Below, piece after piece: positions 20,081-29,483 of a stretch of DNA of 64,000 nucleotides. The notes under the pieces are model-generated. The model saw nothing but the letters and a program-made list of their open reading frames with translations, had not been told where the DNA came from and did no database searches. Each line of letters starts with the position of its first letter. The stretch's first letter is position 1. Position numbers and translations under genes: made by a program. This DNA is from Ochrobactrum sp. CM-21-5 (GTDB taxonomy: Bacteria > Pseudomonadota > Alphaproteobacteria > Rhizobiales > Rhizobiaceae), in assembly GCF_014253075.1 (NCBI RefSeq), contig NZ_JACLZJ010000001.1, positions 1,178,001-1,242,000 on the forward strand, written 5' to 3'.

Positions 20081-20659
20081 ATGATTCTCCAACTTTTCCG
20101 CCGCAAATCGAAAGTCAACGAGGCCATCGTGCTTCGCGTTTACGAGACGATCGTGGCAGCGGCGCGGCAAAAGCGCTTTTATGCACAGTTTCAAGTGCCT
20201 GATACGCCGCTTGGTCGATACGAAATGCTGTCGGTCCATATTTTCCTTGGCCTGCACCGCATGAAGGGCGACAATTCCGCCCTGATGGCGCTGGCACAGG
20301 AATTGACGGACGAATTTTTCAAGGATGTCGATCATTCCCTGCGCGAACTGGGAATCGGCGATCAGGGCGTGCCAAAGCGCATGAAGAAACTTGCCCGCAT
20401 GTTTTACGGACGCGTAGAAACCTACGGGACCGCACTTGATGCAAACGATGCGGCTGCACTCGCGGCGGCGCTGACGCGAAATATTCGCCCGGATCTCGAA
20501 TTCTGGCCGCATGCGCACCATTTGAGTGAGTATGTTTTTGGCTGCCGCGATTGGCTCGGGAAAATTGAAGACGGCGCTTTGGTGGCAGGGGATTTATCGT
20601 TTATGGATGCGGATAAGATGACGGTCGTATCCGATCGCAATGCAAATGAGGCAATGTAG
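20081..20659 (+). CDS. Ubiquinol-cytochrome c chaperone family protein
   Basis: The 192-residue protein belongs to the CBP3/UQCC1 family, which in mitochondria helps cytochrome b biogenesis for complex III. Recognisable blocks are RFYAQFQVPDTPLGRYEMLSVHIFLGLHRMK and LTDEFFKDVDHSLRELGIGDQGVPKRMKKLARMFYGR. It is soluble with no signal peptide. It lies directly before the DUF177 gene with a 1-base gap, forming the front of the run to plsX-fabH-ihfA. A function in bacterial bc1 assembly is inferred from the mitochondrial homologue. Confidence 0.9.
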   Translation: MILQLFRRKSKVNEAIVLRVYETIVAAARQKRFYAQFQVPDTPLGRYEMLSVHIFLGLHRMKGDNSALMALAQELTDEFFKDVDHSLRELGIGDQGVPKRMKKLARMFYGRVETYGTALDANDAAALAAALTRNIRPDLEFWPHAHHLSEYVFGCRDWLGKIEDGALVAGDLSFMDADKMTVVSDRNANEAM

Positions 20660-20660
20660 C

Positions 20661-21218
20661 ATGACTGAAAAACCGGCGCTGACCTACCTTGTTCCGGTTC
20701 TTAACCTTCCGAATAAAGGCCTGACGGTTCAAATCGGGACGGATGAAAAGGAAAGGCGTGCGCTCGCTGCCGACCATGGCCTTGAAGGCGTGAACTCTTT
20801 TGAAGCCGAGTTTTTTCTATCGCCGTGGAAGAAAAACGGCATCCGTGTTCGAGGTCATATAGAAGCTGAAATCGTGCAGTCCTGCGTGGTGACGCTTGAG
20901 CCGCTCACCAATAGGATTTCCGAAGATGTCGATACGATCTTCGTACCGGAGAACTCGCGGCTTTCCCGCATTCACCTTGACGAAAGCGGCGAAATGCTGA
21001 TCGACGCCGAGGGGGCCGATATTCCGGAAACCTTTTTTGGCGACAAGATCGACCTCGGTGCGGTCGCGGAAGAATTCTTTGATTTGGCCATCGATCCCTA
21101 TCCGCGCAAGCCGGAGCTTCCGGAAGAAAGCGAACCTGCGGTCTTTGGCGATGAAGGCGAGGACGAACAGCCGGTTTCGCCGTTCGCGAAGCTCTCTGAA
21201 TGGCAAAAGAAGCCGTGA
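20661..21218 (+). CDS. DUF177 (YceD-like) family protein
   Basis: The 185-residue acidic protein has the YceD/DUF177 pattern: VRGHIEAEIVQSCVVTLEPL with the conserved cysteine, then DTIFVP and, near the end, EDEQPVSPFAKLSEWQ. In E. coli, yceD is next to rpmF and plsX and affects 23S rRNA metabolism; here plsX follows but rpmF is absent from the interval. Start 20661 (MTEKPAL) follows GAGG; an upstream in-frame ATG at 20640 overlaps the preceding gene. Confidence 0.88.
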   Translation: MTEKPALTYLVPVLNLPNKGLTVQIGTDEKERRALAADHGLEGVNSFEAEFFLSPWKKNGIRVRGHIEAEIVQSCVVTLEPLTNRISEDVDTIFVPENSRLSRIHLDESGEMLIDAEGADIPETFFGDKIDLGAVAEEFFDLAIDPYPRKPELPEESEPAVFGDEGEDEQPVSPFAKLSEWQKKP

Positions 21219-21336
21219 CTTGCGTTGCATTTGACAGAATCTGGTTGTGCGGGACCGCAAAAACACTATTTTCGCTCCAAACCCTATCCGCTTCAAGGTT
21301 GGGCAGGGATCAGGGATCGTACAGGAATAATCAATA

Positions 21337-22395
21337 GTGATCAAAATTTCGATTGACGCCATGGGCGGTGATTTTGGCCCTGAAGTGGTCATCCCCGGCG
21401 CGGCGAAGGCGCTTGAGCGCCATCCTGAAATTCGTTTTATCTTCTACGGCCTTGCAGGGCAGGTCGAGCCGGTTCTGGCGCGCTATCCGAAACTCAAGGC
21501 AGCCTCGGAATTTCGTGTGAGTGAAATGGCTGTTCGCATGGACGACAAGCCCAGCCAGGCGCTTCGTTCCGGTCGGGGTAAATCCTCCATGTGGCAGGCA
21601 ATCGAGGCTGTAAAGACCGGTGATGCGGACGCATGTATCTCGGCTGGCAACACCGGCGCGCTGATGGCGATGTCCAAATTCTGCCTGCGCATGCTGCCGG
21701 ATATCGAGCGCCCGGCGATTGCCGGCATCTGGCCGACCCTGCGCGGCGAGAGCATCGTGCTCGACATTGGTGCGACCATCGGTGCCGATGCGCGCCAGCT
21801 GGTCGATTATGCCGTCATGGGCGCGGGCATGGCCCGTGCGCTCTTCGAAGTCCGTCGTCCGACCGTCGGCCTGCTCAATGTCGGTACGGAAGAGGTAAAA
21901 GGCCTGGATGAAATCAAGGAGGCGGGGCAAATTCTGCGGGACACGCCGCTTGCGGGCCTCGAATATTTCGGTTTCGTGGAAGGCAACGATATCGGAAAAG
22001 GACGCGTGGATGTCGTCGTGACCGAAGGCTTCACCGGCAATATAGCGCTGAAGACCGCGGAAGGTACTGCGCGCCAGATGGCCGAACTTCTGCGCCAGGC
22101 CATGAGCCGCACGTTCCTCGCCAAAATCGGCTATGTTTTCGCAAAAGGGGCTTTTGATCGGCTACGCGAGAAAATGGACCCGAACAAAGTCAATGGCGGT
22201 GTTTTTCTGGGGCTGAGCGGCGTTGTCATCAAAAGCCACGGTAGTGCGAACGCTGATGGTTTCTGCTCTGCCGTGGAAGTCGGTTACGATATGGTACGTA
22301 ATCGCCTGCTTGAAAAGATCGAGGCGGATCTGGCGCATTTCCATCACAGTCATCCGCATGTTTCATCGACGGACGGCAACGGGACGGCTAGATAG
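21337..22395 (+). CDS. plsX: Phosphate acyltransferase PlsX
   Basis: PlsX converts acyl-ACP to acyl-phosphate for phospholipid synthesis. The 352-residue sequence has the N-terminal block [11 protein letters not shown], then [31 protein letters not shown] and [13 protein letters not shown]. Translation starts at GTG 21337 ([11 protein letters not shown]), with AGGA about 11 bases upstream; no nearer ATG fits the conserved N-terminus. It is followed 89 bases later by fabH, the standard pairing. Confidence 0.95.
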   Translation: MIKISIDAMGGDFGPEVVIPGAAKALERHPEIRFIFYGLAGQVEPVLARYPKLKAASEFRVSEMAVRMDDKPSQALRSGRGKSSMWQAIEAVKTGDADACISAGNTGALMAMSKFCLRMLPDIERPAIAGIWPTLRGESIVLDIGATIGADARQLVDYAVMGAGMARALFEVRRPTVGLLNVGTEEVKGLDEIKEAGQILRDTPLAGLEYFGFVEGNDIGKGRVDVVVTEGFTGNIALKTAEGTARQMAELLRQAMSRTFLAKIGYVFAKGAFDRLREKMDPNKVNGGVFLGLSGVVIKSHGSANADGFCSAVEVGYDMVRNRLLEKIEADLAHFHHSHPHVSSTDGNGTAR

Positions 22396-22484
22396 GAATC
22401 GGCTCTGAAACAATGAGTCGGCATTTTTGACGGTTAGGGCGATTAAGCTTTGTTTCCGTCGTTTTTGAGGACAGGAAATTGACG

Positions 22485-23456
22485 ATGATACGATCTGTCG
22501 TGAGAGGCATTGGCTCAGCGCTGCCGAAACGGATCATGAAGAACACCGACTTCGAAGGTGTTGTCGAGACGTCTGACGAATGGATCGTCCAGCGCACCGG
22601 TATCCGTCAGCGTCATATTGCCGGCGAAGGTGAAACAACCGTTTCACTGGGTGCTGCAGCTGCCCGCGCCGCGTTGGAAAATGCAGGTCTTGAGCCTTCC
22701 GATATCGATCTGATCGTTGTTGCGACCTCCACCCCCAACAATACTTTTCCGGCAAGCGCGGTCGAGATTCAGAAGGAACTTGGCATCACCAGGGGCTTCG
22801 CATTCGATATGCAGGCGGTGTGCAGCGGTTTCATCTATGCCATTACCACTGCCGATCTTTACATTCGCGGCGGCATGGCCCAACGCGTGCTGGTAATCGG
22901 TTCGGAAACCTTCTCCCGTATTCTCGACTGGACGGATCGCACGACCTGCGTGCTGTTCGGCGACGGGGCAGGTGCTCTCATTCTGGAAGCCGCAGAAGGG
23001 AAGGGCCTGACGTCCGATCGCGGTATTCTTGCAGCCAATCTGCGTTCCGACGGCAACCACAAGGAAAAGCTCTTTGTCGATGGCGGCCCTTCGACGACTC
23101 AGACTGTTGGTCATTTGCGCATGGAAGGCCGTGAAGTCTTCAAACATGCAGTTGGCATGATTACCGACGTGATCGAGGCTTCCTTCGAGGAAACCGGCCT
23201 GACAGCGGAAGATATCCAGTGGTTTGTGCCGCATCAGGCCAACAAGCGCATCATCGACGCTTCGGCGAGAAAACTGAATATTGCTGAAGATAAGGTCGTT
23301 ATCACCGTTGACCGCCACGGTAATACGTCGGCAGCGTCCGTTCCTCTGGCTCTGGCGACCGCCGTTGCCGATGGCCGCGTCAAGCAGGGCGATCTCGTTC
23401 TTCTCGAGGCGATGGGCGGGGGATTCACCTGGGGTGCGGTTCTCTTGCGCTGGTAA
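22485..23456 (+). CDS. fabH: Beta-ketoacyl-ACP synthase III
   Basis: FabH condenses acetyl-CoA with malonyl-ACP to start fatty acid synthesis. The catalytic triad is visible in the 323-residue product: cysteine in DMQAVCSGF (C113), histidine in [10 protein letters not shown], asparagine in [10 protein letters not shown]. The start is ATG 22485 (MIRSVVRG) after AGGACAGGAA; an in-frame TTG six bases earlier is less likely. It belongs to the plsX-fabH-ihfA run. Confidence 0.96.
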   Translation: MIRSVVRGIGSALPKRIMKNTDFEGVVETSDEWIVQRTGIRQRHIAGEGETTVSLGAAAARAALENAGLEPSDIDLIVVATSTPNNTFPASAVEIQKELGITRGFAFDMQAVCSGFIYAITTADLYIRGGMAQRVLVIGSETFSRILDWTDRTTCVLFGDGAGALILEAAEGKGLTSDRGILAANLRSDGNHKEKLFVDGGPSTTQTVGHLRMEGREVFKHAVGMITDVIEASFEETGLTAEDIQWFVPHQANKRIIDASARKLNIAEDKVVITVDRHGNTSAASVPLALATAVADGRVKQGDLVLLEAMGGGFTWGAVLLRW

Positions 23457-23574
23457 GTGACAAATTTGATCTGCCGCGAGGAAACTCGCGGCTTGACCGC
23501 GCTGCTTTTATTTGTGTAACGTCCTGTCACGTAAGGATATTATTAGTTCAAACGCTAACCAGGCAGGTTCGGTC

Positions 23575-23898
23575 ATGGGAGGTAAGACGGTCACACGTGC
23601 TGATCTGGCAGAGGCTGTTTATCGCAAGGTAGGCCTATCCAGAACAGAATCGGCGGCTTTGGTCGAGATGATCCTCGATGAAGTCTGTGACGCTATCGTC
23701 AACGGCGAGACGGTGAAGCTATCGTCCTTCGCGACATTTCAGGTTCGCGACAAGAACGAGCGGATCGGTCGTAATCCGAAGACTGGTGAAGAGGTTCCTA
23801 TTCTTCCACGCCGCGTCATGACCTTTAAAGCTTCGAATGTTCTCAAGCAGCGTATTCTGCAAGAGCATCAGAAGCGGGCGAAAAAAGCCGAAAAATGA
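23575..23898 (+). CDS. ihfA: Integration host factor subunit alpha
   Basis: IHF-alpha pairs with IHF-beta to bend DNA at specific sites. The 107-residue protein has the HU/IHF fold, with the DNA-binding arm [22 protein letters not shown]. The start at 23575 ([13 protein letters not shown]) fits alphaproteobacterial IhfA; the longer open frame from 23512 has no ribosome site and an unrelated N-terminus. It is usually followed by a merR gene, as here. Confidence 0.95.
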
Positions 23899-24396
23899 TC
23901 TTCCTCTATGTCGCCTTCAGGCGGCATTTTTGTTGGGTCATTGAATATGTCGAAGCGCTCCGGGCGCTCATGTAGCATTGCAATCTGCTTTTCCATCCCA
24001 ATGATGATCGGCAACGCAACCGTCTGGTGAAGGCAGGCGGTGGCATTTGTGCGTGCGCGCAATGGGCCGTATCCCTCGGTTCAAACCTGAAGGGATGCTT
24101 ATAAAGCTCTGATATTATATAATGGTGACGCGGAACGAATCGGTTTCGTCATTTTCTGATTCCGGAAAAGTAAGCTTTTCGGAATAAGTTCTTAGGTTGG
24201 AAGTCATCCGGATTGAGCCGTGTTTGTGGCTCCGGACGAGTCGTATCGATAACTGTCCCGGATATTGGTTCCGGCGATCGGTGTGCGGACATTGCAATTG
24301 CGGCTGCCGAAGCGTGGTGCGGGCAGTTGATTGAACGATCTGGGCTGGCAAGGTGGCGCCGGGAGGCGAAACCCAAACGCTGGAAAGGGCAAGTGG
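23899..24396. other. Intergenic region between ihfA and merR with hairpins
   Basis: After the ihfA terminator, about 460 bases carry no supported gene. A notable near-perfect palindrome, ATTCCGGAAAAG - TAAG - CTTTTCGGAAT, lies at 24159-24185 with one bulged base. It may be a repeat element or part of the merR leader. Confidence 0.5.
23908..23932 (+). terminator. Intrinsic terminator of ihfA
   Basis: ATGTCGCC - TTCA - GGCGGCAT, with one mismatch, is followed by TTTTTG a few bases after the stop codon. Confidence 0.8.
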
Positions 24397-24936
24397 ATGG
24401 ACAAGAGCCCTGATGCATTCAGGACCATCAGCGAGGTCGCGGACGATCTCGACCTTCCGCAGCATGTGCTGCGTTTCTGGGAAACGCGCTTTACCCAGAT
24501 AAAACCTATGAAGCGCGGTGGCGGACGTCGCTATTATCGTCCGCTTGACGTCGAGCTGCTCAAAGGTATCCGGCATCTGCTCTATGATCAGGGCTATACA
24601 ATCAAGGGCGTTCAGCGATTGCTGCGAGAAAACAATGCACAGTTCATCATTGCTCTAGGCAATGGCGATGTGCAGGCCGTTGAGGCCATTACGCGCCAAA
24701 AACAGGCAGCAGCGGACAAGCGCAGCGCTGAAGAAGCTGCGGAAAACGAATTGGCTTTGCCAAACGGCATCAAGGCTCCGCAGCCCACACGCAAGCTGTT
24801 TGGCCTTCTCAAAGGGGAGGAGGATGGCCCCATCGGGGCCGATGGCAAGCGACCCTCCAAAGACAATCGCTCCCTTCTGCAAGAAGCACTGTTCGATCTT
24901 CTGGAATGCAAGCGCCTTCTGGATCAGGTGCGTTAA
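24397..24936 (+). CDS. MerR-family transcriptional regulator
   Basis: The 179-residue protein has an N-terminal MerR helix-turn-helix with wings: [48 protein letters not shown] helix ([16 protein letters not shown]) and a C-terminal region without the cysteines of metal-sensing MerR proteins follow. This gene is regularly found after ihfA in Rhizobiales, and its targets are unknown to me. ATG 24397 (MDKSPDAFR) follows GGAAAGGG. Confidence 0.9.
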   Translation: MDKSPDAFRTISEVADDLDLPQHVLRFWETRFTQIKPMKRGGGRRYYRPLDVELLKGIRHLLYDQGYTIKGVQRLLRENNAQFIIALGNGDVQAVEAITRQKQAAADKRSAEEAAENELALPNGIKAPQPTRKLFGLLKGEEDGPIGADGKRPSKDNRSLLQEALFDLLECKRLLDQVR

Positions 24937-24958
24937 GCGCTCAATATCCGCAATGTCG

Positions 24959-24983
24959 AAAAGGGAGGCTGAGCCTCCCTTTT
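24959..24983. terminator. Bidirectional terminator between merR and gdx
   Basis: AAAAGGGAGGC - TGA - GCCTCCCTTTT is a perfect 11-bp stem that serves the two convergent genes. Confidence 0.92.
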
Positions 24984-24992
24984 ATGTCAGGC

Positions 24993-25310
24993 TTATGTGG
25001 ATGATAGTTTCAGTCCGATGATCCCTGCAAGGATCAGCGTTACGCTGGCGACGCGGAAGAAGGTTGCGGCCTCACCGAGTATGAATATACCGACAACAAA
25101 AGCGCCGACTGCACCGATGCCGGTCCAGATTGCATAAGCCGTGCCGAGCGGCAGACTGCGCATGGCAATGGAAAGCAGAATGAAACTGCCGATCATCGTC
25201 ACAATGGTGATCGCGCTGGGTGTGAGAAGCGAAAACCCTTCCGACTTCTTCATGAAATAGGCCCAGATGACCTCAAGAATGCCTGCAAGCGTCAAATAGA
25301 TCCATGCCAT
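24993..25310 (-). CDS. gdx: SMR-family exporter, guanidinium type (Gdx/SugE)
   Basis: The 105-residue, four-helix small multidrug resistance protein has the first helix of the family ([26 protein letters not shown]) with the essential membrane glutamate E13. It also has the SugE/Gdx-type motif [28 protein letters not shown]. Gdx proteins exchange guanidinium for protons. The gene follows paired ACGR-loop hairpins matching the guanidine-II riboswitch, which strongly supports guanidinium over quaternary ammonium compounds as substrate. GGGAG lies 10 bases before the ATG, inside a small hairpin GCTC-AAGG-GAGC. It is downstream of an atpB paralog on the same strand. Confidence 0.93.
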   Translation of the reverse strand: MAWIYLTLAGILEVIWAYFMKKSEGFSLLTPSAITIVTMIGSFILLSIAMRSLPLGTAYAIWTGIGAVGAFVVGIFILGEAATFFRVASVTLILAGIIGLKLSST

Positions 25311-25343
25311 ATTGAATATGCTCCCTTGAGCTGAATTTGAATT

Positions 25344-25388
25344 GGGTCGTCCCGCTGGAAAGCGAAGCGAAAAGGCCGTCCTTTCCGC
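25344..25388 (-). promoter_or_regulatory. Guanidine-II (mini-ykkC) riboswitch upstream of gdx
   Basis: On the minus strand two hairpins occur in tandem. P1 (25367-25388) has a 9-bp stem GCGGAAAGG / CCUUUUCGC with one G-U pair, closing the loop ACGG. P2 (25344-25353) is GGG - ACGA - CCC. The linker is 13 bases. Twin ACGR loops at this spacing are the definition of the guanidine-II class, and the downstream gene is the typical target. P2 is short, which lowers confidence slightly. Confidence 0.78.
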
Positions 25389-25431
25389 AAATCGAGGTTT
25401 GTTTCACTGTGTTTTGGTGCAGCCGTTCAGC

Positions 25432-26181
25432 CTAGTGCGATGGGTGCAGTGCGTCGTTGAGATACATACATGTCAACATGGCGAAGACATAAGCCTGAAT
25501 AACGGCCATCAACGCTTCCAGTGCGGTCAATGCTACAGTCATGGCCAGAGGCAGAACGGCGGCAATGAAGCCCAGCGTCCCAAGGCTGCTCAGGCCGATT
25601 ATAAAACCGGCGAACACTTTCAAGGTGATATGGCCAGCAAGGATCACGGCGAACAAACGGACGGAATGGCTCACCGGGCGGGAAATGTAAGACATCACCT
25701 CGATAGGAATGATGATCGGCGCCAGCACCATAGGCACGCCTGAGGGCATGAACAGGCGAAAGAAGCGCAGGCCGTGCCGCGCGATTCCGTAGATCGTCAC
25801 CGTTAGAAACACCAACATCGCCAGCGCGAAAGTAACAATGATGTGGCTCGTCACCGCAAACGCGTAAGGAAACATGCCAATGATGTTGGCAACGAGAATG
25901 AACATGAAGAGCGAGAAAACGAACGGAAAGAACATCATGCCCTTTGCACCCGCATTCTCCCGCAATGTCTTGGAAACAAGCTCGTAGAGAATTTCGGCTG
26001 AGGATTGCCATCGACCGGGAACCAACGCGCGAGTGCGCGACGATAGAAGCAGGAAGCCGCCGGCTGCAACTGCCGTCAGCGCCATGAACAGCGCCGAGTT
26101 GGTAAAGGCGATCGGCAGTCCACCGATCTCCCCAAACTCTACGAATGGTTTGATTGCAAATTGTTCAATCGGTCCCGCCAT
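25432..26181 (-). CDS. Solitary F0 ATP synthase subunit a paralog
   Basis: The 249-residue protein is clearly F0 subunit a, the proton-channel stator: helices and motifs [59 protein letters not shown] and [16 protein letters not shown]. The essential arginine is present (R175, E. coli R210), but the asparagine usual four residues later (E. coli N214) is valine (V179). No atpI, atpE or atpF genes are adjacent, unlike the normal F0 operon. It is preceded by a guanidine-II riboswitch and followed by gdx. I infer a specialised second copy; the genome must be checked for the standard atpB. Confidence 0.92.
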   Translation of the reverse strand: MAGPIEQFAIKPFVEFGEIGGLPIAFTNSALFMALTAVAAGGFLLLSSRTRALVPGRWQSSAEILYELVSKTLRENAGAKGMMFFPFVFSLFMFILVANIIGMFPYAFAVTSHIIVTFALAMLVFLTVTIYGIARHGLRFFRLFMPSGVPMVLAPIIIPIEVMSYISRPVSHSVRLFAVILAGHITLKVFAGFIIGLSSLGTLGFIAAVLPLAMTVALTALEALMAVIQAYVFAMLTCMYLNDALHPSH

Positions 26182-26199
26182 AGGATCCCCTTCCTATGG
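26178..26199 (-). promoter_or_regulatory. Hairpin sequestering the atpB start codon and ribosome site
   Basis: CCATAGGA and TCCTATGG form a perfect 8-bp inverted repeat with a 6-base loop. On the mRNA the 3' arm includes the AUG start; the 5' arm and loop include AGGAAGGGGA. The first two bases of the 5' arm are the last two C's of riboswitch hairpin P2, so the two structures exclude each other. Confidence 0.7.
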
Positions 26200-26241
26200 G
26201 GTCGTCCCCGATAACAACACAGGCGTGGGTCGTCCCACGCC
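26198..26241 (-). promoter_or_regulatory. Guanidine-II (mini-ykkC) riboswitch upstream of the atpB paralog
   Basis: On the minus strand P1 (26222-26241) is a perfect 8-bp stem GGCGUGGG / CCCACGCC with loop ACGA. P2 (26198-26209) is GGGG - ACGA - CCCC. The linker is 12 bases. The P2 3' strand runs into the hairpin that hides the atpB start codon. This is a near-ideal match to the class consensus and predicts that guanidine turns translation on. Confidence 0.85.
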
Positions 26242-26406
26242 ATATTTAAATAGTAACAATTTTCAGCAGAGGCAAGAGGTATCGCGGCAGCTAATTGCCC
26301 TGCGCTATGCAGGCTCGCCGCGGAACTATCGTGTAGCTCTCCGGATTTCCCGCCATCCAAAGCGTTGGTAATGTACGGGAACAATCATCATAAGCGAAAG
26401 AGAAAA

Positions 26407-26483
<77 letters not shown>

Positions 26484-26600
26484 AACCGGGGAAAGCCTTA
26501 GAATGCAAAGGATTTTTCCGCAAGCCCTAAATTCAAGAAAAGCGCAAATTCTGGAACTATAGGCGCTGCCTTGTTGAGCATATCCAGGACGCCGACGGCG

Positions 26601-27854
26601 CTATATGCGTTGCTGGCGCATGTGTCGGTATTCCAGGCCGGCGCAGCCCCAGATGATCCCGAACAGCAGATAGAAATGTCGCCAGTGATCGGTATCGATA
26701 ACATTGCCGATCAGGACATGACCGAGAAAGGTTGCGTAGGCGCAGAGCAGGAACGGCTGCCACGGACGATTGCGGAAGAGAAGGCGCAAGCCGAGCCCCA
26801 GGGTCAGGAGGATGAGTGTCATGAAGGAAACGAACCCGATCCATCCGTAGTCGAGCGCAGCTTTCAGCCAGTTGTTGTGCGTATCTTCGCCGAATATAGG
26901 GCCGAATTCCAAAGGCCCGATACCGAGCGGATGCTGCATCGAAAGCAAAAAGCCGTACCAGTGGCGGGCAAAGCGGCCCATTCGATCCGTGTCGTAGCTT
27001 TGTTTTTGCGCGCGTTCGAGAAGGAAGTCGCCAATGCCAGGTATCTGCACGATGATCAGGAGAGCGATAACCGCGGTAACGAGGACGAGCAGGGAAACGA
27101 TGATCAGGCGCAGACGAAAGCGATCGCTGTTCGTATGCAGGAAGAGTACGAAAACGATTACGCCGAACGCCAGCGGCACCATGGCCCAGGCGGCACGCGA
27201 AAACGAAAAAAGGACACCCGTCAGCAACAATATCAGAACGGGAAGGTAGAACAGTGCGTTTCGCATCCTTCCGGTCAGGATTCGGTATGCGGCCCAGCTC
27301 AGAGGAAGAATGAGGAATGGACCGTAGACATTGGGATCCTGAAAAGCTCCTTGCGCCCGGCCATAGCGCGTAAAAATGTCGGCGCCGGGAAAGAGGTTCA
27401 GGTAACCCGCGATCCCGAGCAGCGAAACGACGATCCCCACAAGCGTATATGCATTGAAGATAACCTTCAGCCGCCGATAATCCGCCTCTATGACGGCAGT
27501 GTAGAAAACAGTGGTAAAGGCCAGAAACAGTGAAACGGCGATATAGAGAGGCGCTTTCTTGAGGTCCGCCATCTGCATGGCGGAGATGACGCCGCCAAAA
27601 TTGAACATGACGAAAATAGCAAGCAGAACAAGGCTTGTCCGGCTGAGGCGCAAGCCGAACAGAAGCGCGACCACGATGAGCCCCGCCATGTATATCTCAT
27701 AAGGCGCAGGCTCGCTCATCACGAAGCCCAGCAGGAAAACCCCGAAGCCGACGGCAAAATTTATAATGATGCGGTTCAGCGCCCGATGCCGAATGATGTC
27801 GGTTGCGGGCGGGGCTGGCCGGTATTGGTCGAGCCTGTGCGTCGTGCTGCTCAA
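26601..27854 (-). CDS. O-antigen ligase/polymerase family membrane protein (Wzy/WaaL type)
   Basis: The 417-residue protein has 10-12 hydrophobic segments and a large periplasmic loop around residues 240-310 (SYDTDRMGRFARHWYGFLLSMQHPLGIGPLEFGPIFGEDTHNNWLKAALDYG). The conserved HNNWL segment is typical of the Wzy_C family. It could polymerise repeat units of the polysaccharide made by this cluster or ligate it; sequence alone does not separate the two. It overlaps the upstream phosphoglycosyltransferase gene by 4 bases (ATGA) and is the last gene of that operon. Confidence 0.88.
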   Translation of the reverse strand: MSSTTHRLDQYRPAPPATDIIRHRALNRIIINFAVGFGVFLLGFVMSEPAPYEIYMAGLIVVALLFGLRLSRTSLVLLAIFVMFNFGGVISAMQMADLKKAPLYIAVSLFLAFTTVFYTAVIEADYRRLKVIFNAYTLVGIVVSLLGIAGYLNLFPGADIFTRYGRAQGAFQDPNVYGPFLILPLSWAAYRILTGRMRNALFYLPVLILLLTGVLFSFSRAAWAMVPLAFGVIVFVLFLHTNSDRFRLRLIIVSLLVLVTAVIALLIIVQIPGIGDFLLERAQKQSYDTDRMGRFARHWYGFLLSMQHPLGIGPLEFGPIFGEDTHNNWLKAALDYGWIGFVSFMTLILLTLGLGLRLLFRNRPWQPFLLCAYATFLGHVLIGNVIDTDHWRHFYLLFGIIWGCAGLEYRHMRQQRI

Positions 27855-29389
27855 TAGGCGTTTTCCGTGTTGAGGAGTCTGATCGGCGTCATGAACAGGA
27901 TCTTCAGATCGAACCAGAGCGACCAGTTCTCGATGTAGTAGAGATCGTACTCGGTGCGCATCGTGATCTTTTCTTCATTGTCGATTTCACCGCGCCATCC
28001 GTTGATTTGCGCCCAGCCCGTCACGCCCGGTTTGACGCGATGACGCGCGAAATAGCCATCGACCACTTCATTATAGAGGAGATTGTTGGAATGGGCGGCG
28101 ACTGCGTGCGGACGCGGGCCGACAAGCGATAGCGAGCCGGCGAGAACATTGAAAAACTGCGGCAGTTCATCAAGGGAGGTTTTCCGGATAAAGCGCCCGA
28201 CGCGCGTGACACGCGGATCGTTTTTGGTGACCGCGTTGCGTGCGGTGGGGTCACATTTATCGGTGTACATCGAACGGAACTTCCACACGTTGATGACTTC
28301 ATTGTTGAAGCCATGACGTTTCTGCTTGAAAATTACGGGGCCTTTGCTGTCGAGTTTGATGGCCAACGCAGTCACCAGCATGACCGGTGAGAGAAATATG
28401 ATACCGGCAAGGCTGAATGCGATGTCGAAAATGCGCTTCGCAACCGAATCCCAGTCGTTGATCGGCTTGTCGAAAATGTCGAGCATGGGAACCGAGCCGA
28501 CATAGGAATAGGCCCGCGGACGGAAGCGCAGATGGTTGTTGAGCGCAGACAGGCGAATATCGACCGGCAGCACCCAGAGCTTCTTGAGAAGGGCAAGCAC
28601 ACGCGCTTCAGCGCTGATCGGCAGTGAAACGATCAGCATGTCGATATGGGCGATACGCGCAAATTCGATCAGTTCGTTGATGTTTCCAAGCTTCGGATAG
28701 CCTGCGACAATCGGTGGCGAGCGCTTGTCGTCCCGGTCATCGAAGATGCCGCATATGCGAATATCATTATCGGGTTGCTGTTCCAGCGAGCGGATAAGCA
28801 CTTCGGCATTGGTTCCGCCGCCGACGATGACGGCGCGGCGCTCCATCGCGCCATTGCGCGCCCAGCGCCGTATTTTCCATGAAATGAAAAGACGGGCAGC
28901 AAGCAGCAGCACAAAAGTGCCGATCGCCCAGATCAGGAACCAGCCGCGAGAGAAATTCGACGATGTCTTGAAGAGGAAAGCCGCTATGGCGAGCGTTCCC
29001 AAAACCGCAGCCCAGCTTATCACCAGCCGCTTCAGATGCCTGCTTGGACTGCGCAATATGTTGATCTGATAACCGTCATTCAACTCCATCAGCAACACGT
29101 AAAGCGCGCCGCCTGCTGCGGTGACAAGCGGATAGTACAGGACGAGTTCGGAACTGAACCCGACATAGAAGATGAAACTCAGAATACCGGTTATCAGAAC
29201 GAGACCGAATTCTGCCAGGCGCATGACGCCGCTGAGCATGAGCGGCGAGAACGTCTCGCGTTGATATTGCGCGGCCATCTGGCGCGCCATTGCATTGAGT
29301 TCAACCGGTCCCTGAGGTTTGGAATCCTGTTTGCCGACGGTTTCCACCGCCTTGCGGTCAAACGGAGAAAACGCATCATTTTCCCGCAC
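27851..29389 (-). CDS. Undecaprenyl-phosphate sugar phosphotransferase (polyisoprenyl-phosphate hexose-1-P transferase)
   Basis: This enzyme starts polysaccharide assembly by loading hexose-1-phosphate on undecaprenyl phosphate in the inner membrane. The 512 residues comprise four to five N-terminal helices, a CoA-binding-like Rossmann region ([21 protein letters not shown], about 180-210), and the C-terminal bacterial sugar transferase domain: [61 protein letters not shown]. This matches the WcaJ/ExoY-like long form. It is in operon with the ligase (overlapping) and preceded by the GT4 gene. Confidence 0.93.
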   Translation of the reverse strand: MRENDAFSPFDRKAVETVGKQDSKPQGPVELNAMARQMAAQYQRETFSPLMLSGVMRLAEFGLVLITGILSFIFYVGFSSELVLYYPLVTAAGGALYVLLMELNDGYQINILRSPSRHLKRLVISWAAVLGTLAIAAFLFKTSSNFSRGWFLIWAIGTFVLLLAARLFISWKIRRWARNGAMERRAVIVGGGTNAEVLIRSLEQQPDNDIRICGIFDDRDDKRSPPIVAGYPKLGNINELIEFARIAHIDMLIVSLPISAEARVLALLKKLWVLPVDIRLSALNNHLRFRPRAYSYVGSVPMLDIFDKPINDWDSVAKRIFDIAFSLAGIIFLSPVMLVTALAIKLDSKGPVIFKQKRHGFNNEVINVWKFRSMYTDKCDPTARNAVTKNDPRVTRVGRFIRKTSLDELPQFFNVLAGSLSLVGPRPHAVAAHSNNLLYNEVVDGYFARHRVKPGVTGWAQINGWRGEIDNEEKITMRTEYDLYYIENWSLWFDLKILFMTPIRLLNTENAY

Positions 29390-29483
29390 GATAATTGCCC
29401 CTGCTATTCGAATTGCAGAACTATAACTAAAATCAGTATCCTAAGAAATCTCTGAATAATCGGGAGTAAGAGCTGCCATTAGC

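Noticed and set aside
26571-27533. 320-residue open frame antisense to the ligase gene
   Set aside because: The minus-strand protein has many membrane helices and the HNNWL motif; the plus-strand frame has no recognisable features.
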